This document shows positions 59,905-64,000 of a stretch of DNA of 64,000 bases, in pieces. Source of the DNA: Salvator merianae (taxonomy: Eukaryota > Chordata > Lepidosauria > Squamata > Teiidae); contig QVOM02000057.1 of NCBI GenBank assembly GCA_003586115.2, positions 3,064,156 through 3,128,155 on the forward strand. The letters run 5' to 3'. Under the pieces are notes generated by a model. The model made no database searches. It was not told where the DNA came from and saw only the letters and a program-made list of their open reading frames with translations. The position numbers were made by a program, and so were the translations under genes. Within the stretch, counting starts at the first letter, position 1; each line of letters opens with the position of its first letter.

Positions 59905-62900
59905 CTGGGGAGAAGGAGAAGCAGTGACCACAAAGCAGCTCTTTGGGCCCAGGCTGAACGCCGTCACAATTCAGGTTCGGATCAGAATCCAGGAAATCAT
60001 GGTCCATTCCTTCCCCAAGCAAGATCCCCAGGTGATCCCAGGACTTTGGTAGGATCACCCAGCCAGCTTCCCAGCTAAATGGGCCGCTGTGTGAGACGGG
60101 ATGCTGGACTGGATGGGCCGTGGCCTGATCCAGCAGGGCTTCCCTTATATTCTTACAGGCAAATTCATGGAGGACAGATGTATCAATTAGGGATGTGTAC
60201 GGAAAAAAAAAATTGTTTTCTATTTGTTTTCGAAATGAAAATCTGCATTTTCGCTTCGTCAGTGAATTTAGTTGTCGAAAAATGCATTTTTCGAATTCAT
60301 TTCTGCATTTTTCGCAATGTTTCGAAATTTTTTGAAATTTCGTTTTCGTAAAAGAATAGGCTTTTTCGTTTTCGATTGAAAACTGTAAGTGTGAAAAAAG
60401 GCATTTTTGTTTCGATGCGAAAATTTGCGAAAATGAAATTTCAAACGAATTTTCAAATATGAATCGAAATTTCCACATCCCTAGTATCAATGGCTACTAG
60501 AATGGATGCCCGGGTACCACCTCCAGGTTGGAGAGACAGGCAGGAGGCCTCTCAAGGCCATGTGCAGGGAGTCAAGAGCAGGGGAAGGTTTGGCCTTCGT
60601 CTTCTGCTTGAGATGTCCAGAAGCAATTGGTGGGTCGCTGCGTGAGACAGGATGCTGGACCAGACATGCTGTGGCCTGATCCAGCGGGGATGCTCCTACG
60701 TTCCTGTGTTCTAATCCCCACTCAGCTCTGGAAGCCCACTGGCTGACCCGGGGCCAATCTCTCCCTTGCTGCTTAATCTACCTCACAGGGCTGTTGAGAA
60801 GATAAAACAGATAGGAGAACCATGTACTCTGCCTTGGATTCTTTGAAGAAAAGTAGAGACGCAAACATCGCAAATAAACAAATCCATAACGTGCAGTATA
60901 TCCCACCCCCACCTGTCTGTTCCTAAGGGGCCACGGCAGAGGCCTGTGCATCATTTCATGATTTCTACCTGGATACGTAAAAAGCGAGGCCTTGCGTACG
61001 GAGGGAGGAACTCAACCACGTGGACGTAAGCTTCGGCGCCATCAAATTCCCTTCCCGGTTTCAGTACCACTGTGGCCATTCCTGCTTTGCCGTCATGTCC
61101 TGGAGAAGGAGACAAACAGGCACCATCCAACATGCACAACTTGCACAATTAAAAGAAAGAAAAATCAAGGAAACCTCTGAGCGCGTGCAAAGTACATCCC
61201 CTCCCCCACAGAACTGGCCAGCAGTTTGCTCCTCTGTGCTTCCACATCAGCAGCACAGTTTTTAAATGTTTTAAAACGTTTAATAAACCACGGCTTTTCC
61301 AGTCTGTTGGTTGGGTTTTAAAAAATGTTTAAGCACATTTGGTTTCTTTTTCTTAAAATCAAGGAATGAAATGATTCTTTTCTTAAATTCCAGCAAATTG
61401 TTTGTGCCTGGGCTTGCAGTTGTATTATTCTGGTAATTAGGGTGGGTTTATCTTGGTTTTGCACTTAGGTTTTTTTTTGCAAGTTTCAACCTTTTCTTTT
61501 TAATTTACTACATTCTGCCAAGCAACTATGTTAATTAGGCAGGCCGTGATTATATGTTTGTGGAATAGTTCACCAGACGTACGGCTTGGAGTTTTGGACC
61601 CACTGTTCTTCTGAATCCTAACCAAAGGTTTAGGACTAGATAGGATATCTTAGAAAATGCTTTCTGCGAATCTGGAACGATGATTCCAGCTGTTCCCATA
61701 GCTTCCAAATATGCATGGCGTTTCTGTGATATCGCATTTCTTAAATGTTTTAAAAATCCTTCCCATCTACCATTGCTGGTGCCTACCTGGAACCGTGACG
61801 CCGTAGACGCTGACCTCTTGCAGGCTATCCAGAGAGGTCAAGATTTCCCCCACTTCGGTTGTGGCGACGTTTTCACCTTTCCACCTGGCAGAGGAGATCG
61901 TGACAAGGGTAAGGTAGGGAAAGAATTGCTGGAAAGGTGAGAGGCGATTAGGTAAAGGGGCTACGGAGCGCGAGAGGTCCCGGCCAGGAGGTGCTTATGG
62001 ATCAGGGGCAAGAACATCAGCTTGGCATGACAAAGAACCCAGCTTCAGTGCCCACGCGTGCGGATGACAGCAGGTTCAGGCAGCATCTGAAAGGCAGGAA
62101 AAGCTGCCTTTTGAGCCTGAGCCCCCCTATAAGTGATGGAGTTTGATGCGTCTCAGAAGGGAGGTCATTCCACTGTCGGGGGCTACCACAGAACAGGCCC
62201 TCTCGCATGCCCTTGCACCGTCAACTGCAGATAGAGGAGGCACTGCCAAGAGGTCCTCTCCTGCAGATCTTGACCGACGGCCGGTCTGTATGGGAGGAGG
62301 CGCTCCTCTAGATATTAGTGGGGCTCAAGCTGTTTAGGGCCTTGAATCGGGTGCAGCAGCAAATTTCCAAGGAACATACCGGAAGGTGTCGCCCGTGCGG
62401 TCCCAGAAGCTGATGAAGCCGTGGCCGTCCTGCACCATCAGGTCGCCGGTGCTGAAATAGGTGTCCCCTTCCACAAAGACCCCGTGGAGGAGTTTGGACT
62501 CTGAAAGCTCACGCCCGCCGGCATAGCCCAGAAAGGGGGTCCGAGGCGTCACAGGGGCGATCAGAAGCCCCGGCTCCCCTGGAGGAAAGTCAGAGAACCA
62601 CGGGGTCACGGATCCGGCCAGGCAAGGAAGGCGGGCCCAGGTCCAGAACGCCACCCCAAAGCCCTGGGGTGCTCACCGGGAGCCACACGCTGGCATCGGC
62701 CCGCCTGGTCCCTCAGCGGAACGCCTTGCGGAAGATCGTAGCGGATCAGCTCGAAGGGGGAAAAGAGCTGGAAAGGAAAGGAGCAGCAAGACCGCTCAGT
62801 TTGGGCGCCCCGTCCCTAAACCAGGAGAGGCTTCCTGGAGAGGGAAGGGTCGTGGGTTTGAGCCCTGGCATCTCCCTGAAAGAATGGATGGTATAAGAAC

Positions 62901-63697
62901 ATGAGAGGAGCCCTGCTGGATCAGGCCACAGCCCATCTAGTCCAGCATCCTGTCTCACACAGTGGCCCACCAATGGCTCCTGGGCATCTCAAGCAGAAGA
63001 CGAAGGCAAAACCTTCACCTGCTCTCCGCTCCCTGCAAATGGCCTTCAGAGGCCTCCTGCCTGTCTCTCCACCCTGGAGGCGGTATCTGGGCATCCATTC
63101 TAATAGCCATTCAAACACCTGTCCTCCATGAGTCTGTCGAACCTCTTCCACATCTACCAAGCAAAGAGCCCATCAGGTGACCAGCTCTGACTCAACGAGA
63201 GCTGCTGATCGCCACATCCCTGCTAGACCAATCCCGCACCCCGTCCCTGGCAGCCGTCTGTACTACATACAGAGGGAAGGCACCTTTGGGAGAAAGGCGG
63301 GATATCTCCCTTCACTTCCCCCGTGAAAGATGGAAGATGGTACCCAAGGCATGTGTGCCAGGGCTGCTCGAACTGGGAGTCTCCAAGACACGGGTGGACT
63401 ACAATTCTCATAAGTGCAAGGCATACTGGGAGTCGCAGTTCAGAGTCTGGCCAGCTCAGACCACGGCGGCTCCAGTCCGCACCATAACCCCTCAACGCTC
63501 ACCTTGTAAAGCCAGGAGGCGCGCCCCACGGCCCCCACGGCCCCCAGGTAGTTGAAGAAGGTCACGTTGCCTTCCGTCATGCCGTACGTCTCCACGATCT
63601 TCACCTCCCCAAAGCGCCGGAGGAATTCACGCCAGACGTCCGGCCGCAGCCCGCTTCCAACGGCCAAGCGCAGGTTGTGGTCTCTCTCTCCAGGGCT
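59728..63697 (-). CDS. SLC27A3: SLC27A3 (FATP3/ACSVL3), C-terminal six exons; partial
   Basis: A membrane-associated very-long-chain acyl-CoA synthetase of the fatty-acid transport protein family: it activates fatty acids with ATP and CoA. Exons 63503-63697, 62677-62767, 62380-62578, 61787-61884, 60969-61099 and 59728-59904 join in frame to about 296 residues. Visible motifs: ETYGMTEGN (AMP-binding), [47 protein letters not shown] (the FATP/VLACS signature) and a C-terminus ending GIANGDVRL. Assignment to SLC27A3 over other SLC27 members rests on synteny with GATAD2B, as in human 1q21.3, and on sequence resemblance recalled from memory. The N-terminal half, including the P-loop-like ATP motif, is outside the window. 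Confidence 0.88.
60080..60720 (+). mobile_element. CR1/L3-like LINE 3' ends split by a MITE
   Basis: 'ggccgctgtgtgagacgggatgctggactgg...ctgatccagcagggcttcccttatattctt' is followed by 'aggacagatgtatcaat', the MITE at 60188-60483, then 'gtatcaatggctactagaatggatgcccgggtaccacc...ctgatccagcggggatg'. Removing the MITE and one target copy restores the usual CR1 order. Confidence 0.85.
60188..60483. mobile_element. hAT-like MITE with 8-bp TSD, nested in CR1 (copy 6)
   Basis: Termini TAGGGATGTG and CACATCCCTA are perfect inverted repeats. It is flanked by perfect 8-bp duplications gtatcaat at 60180-60187 and 60484-60491. The 296-bp AT-rich interior is full of TTCG/CGAA words and is non-coding. Confidence 0.92.
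60715..60895 (+). mobile_element. SINE with 'cctcacagggctgttg' body
   Basis: 'tctaatccccactcagctctggaagcccactggctgacccggggccaatctctcc...cctcacagggctgttgagaagataaaacag...ggagaaccatgtactctgccttggattctttgaagaaaag', sense, in a SLC27A3 intron. Confidence 0.75.
60969..61099 (-). CDS. SLC27A3: SLC27A3 exon ([13 protein letters not shown])
   Basis: Acceptor ctccttctccag and donor ATCCAG|gtagaa; phase 1 to 0. It encodes [30 protein letters not shown] and [18 protein letters not shown] and YARPxFLR are conserved in the FATP C-terminal domain. Confidence 0.93.
61100..61786 (-). other. SLC27A3 intron
   Basis: AT-rich; no repeat or exon recognised. Confidence 0.5.
61787..61884 (-). CDS. SLC27A3: SLC27A3 exon ([11 protein letters not shown])
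   Basis: Acceptor gatctcctctgccag and donor TTCCAG|gtaggc; phase 2 to 1. It encodes [20 protein letters not shown] then [13 protein letters not shown], the core of the FATP/VLACS motif. Confidence 0.95.
62105..62345 (+). mobile_element. LINE-type fragment in SLC27A3 intron
   Basis: 'gtctcagaagggaggtcattccactgtcgggggctaccacagaacaggccctctcgcatgccc...gatagaggaggcactgccaagaggtcctctcctgcagatcttgacc...tctagatattagtggggctcaagctgtttagggccttg', related to the repeats at 11815 and 50360. Confidence 0.55.
62380..62578 (-). CDS. SLC27A3: SLC27A3 exon ([10 protein letters not shown] to DTFR)
   Basis: Acceptor gactttcctccag and donor TTCCG|gtatgt; phase 1 to 2. It encodes [40 protein letters not shown] and [20 protein letters not shown], then RTGDTF. 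Confidence 0.95.
62677..62767 (-). CDS. SLC27A3: SLC27A3 exon ([11 protein letters not shown])
   Basis: Acceptor tcctttccag and donor TCCCG|gtgagc; phase 0 to 1. It encodes [20 protein letters not shown] then [10 protein letters not shown]. Confidence 0.92.
62890..63150 (-). mobile_element. CR1/L3-like LINE 3' end
   Basis: Antisense: 'ataagaacatgagaggagccctgctggatcaggccacagcccatctagtcc...gcatctcaagcagaagacgaaggcaaaacc...ggaggcggtatctgggcatccattctaatagccattcaaacacctgtcctcc'. In a SLC27A3 intron. Just before it (62830-62885) is a B-box-like 'gggtttgagccctggcatctcc' SINE remnant. Confidence 0.8.
63503..63697 (-). CDS. SLC27A3: SLC27A3 exon with the ETYGMTEGN motif
   Basis: Acceptor ccccttcttccag and donor TACAAG|gtgagc; 195 bp, phase 0 to 0. 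It encodes [60 protein letters not shown] and [15 protein letters not shown] contributes to the adenylate-binding site in acyl-CoA synthetases. Confidence 0.95.
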
Positions 63698-64000
63698 CTG
63701 GAAGAAGGGGAAAGCAAGCAGCAAGTGAGAGATAAACAACAGGGCCAGTGGATCCTCCAGCACAGGGCAAAGGGTTGAAGAGAGACAAAGGAGTTTCTCA
63801 GTAGGGTTCCTTTCTTCGCTCTTTCCTTCCTTCCCTCTTTCTCTTGTCCCTTCTTTCCCTCTTTCCTTCCTTCCTTGAGTTTGCCTTTATTTTTCCTCCT
63901 CCTGCCCTGTGCTTTTCCTTTCATGTCACACTTCTAAGAGTGTCTGCTGGAGCAGCAGGGACCTGGCCCTACGCCTGGTGACTGGAGGGGATGGGAGGTC
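63698..64000 (-). other. SLC27A3 intron, right edge of window
   Basis: Contains an imperfect CTTT/CTTC tract (63820-63895) and no recognisable exon; the gene continues to the right. Confidence 0.6.

Overview
The window is nuclear DNA from a vertebrate, most probably a squamate reptile. It shows spliced genes with GT-AG introns and phase-1 Ig-domain exons. The repeats also fit: CR1/L3-type LINE 3' ends with GTTCTTAT tails, a Bov-B LINE 3' end, tRNA-headed Sauria-type SINEs, 5S-rRNA-derived repeats, hAT-like MITEs with 8-bp target duplications, and long triplet microsatellites. There are no prokaryotic features.

Three protein-coding genes are supported. (1) GATAD2B (p66-beta, a NuRD/MBD2 corepressor subunit) lies on the + strand with coding exons from 2450 to 16410. 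All ten coding exons join in frame to a 592-residue protein, and a 3' UTR of about 7.3 kb seems to run to a poly(A) signal at 23741. (2) A DCC-subclass immunoglobulin receptor with four Ig domains, two FNIII domains, one membrane span and a short tail lies on the - strand from 52543 (start) to 32346 (stop). Fourteen exons join in frame to about 703 residues; the domain order is that of IGDCC3/PUNC. (3) The 3' half of SLC27A3 (FATP3/ACSVL3, a very-long-chain acyl-CoA synthetase) lies on the - strand, six exons from 63697 to 59728, and continues beyond the right edge.

Layout: 1-2448, GATAD2B upstream intron; 2449-16410, GATAD2B coding exons; 16411-23760, its 3' UTR; 23760-32345, repeat-rich tail-to-tail interval with the Ig receptor; 32346-52543, Ig receptor; 52544-59727, receptor upstream region and SLC27A3 downstream region; 59728-64000, SLC27A3. 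GATAD2B and SLC27A3 are convergent neighbours in human 1q21.3 as well. The Ig receptor between them looks like a fourth IGDCC-type paralogue, which I do not recall being annotated there in human.

Points of most interest: a 1.24-kb near-identical direct duplication around a single N at 33895 that repeats the transmembrane exon and is probably a haplotype-overlap assembly artefact; the IGDCC3-like gene itself; a 34-bp minisatellite whose whole unit resembles antisense 5S rRNA; two NAGNAG acceptors and two triplet-repeat acceptor tracts in GATAD2B; and several MITEs dated by intact target-site duplications or nested insertion. I see no CRISPR array, operon, viral gene, toxin gene or prokaryote-type system.
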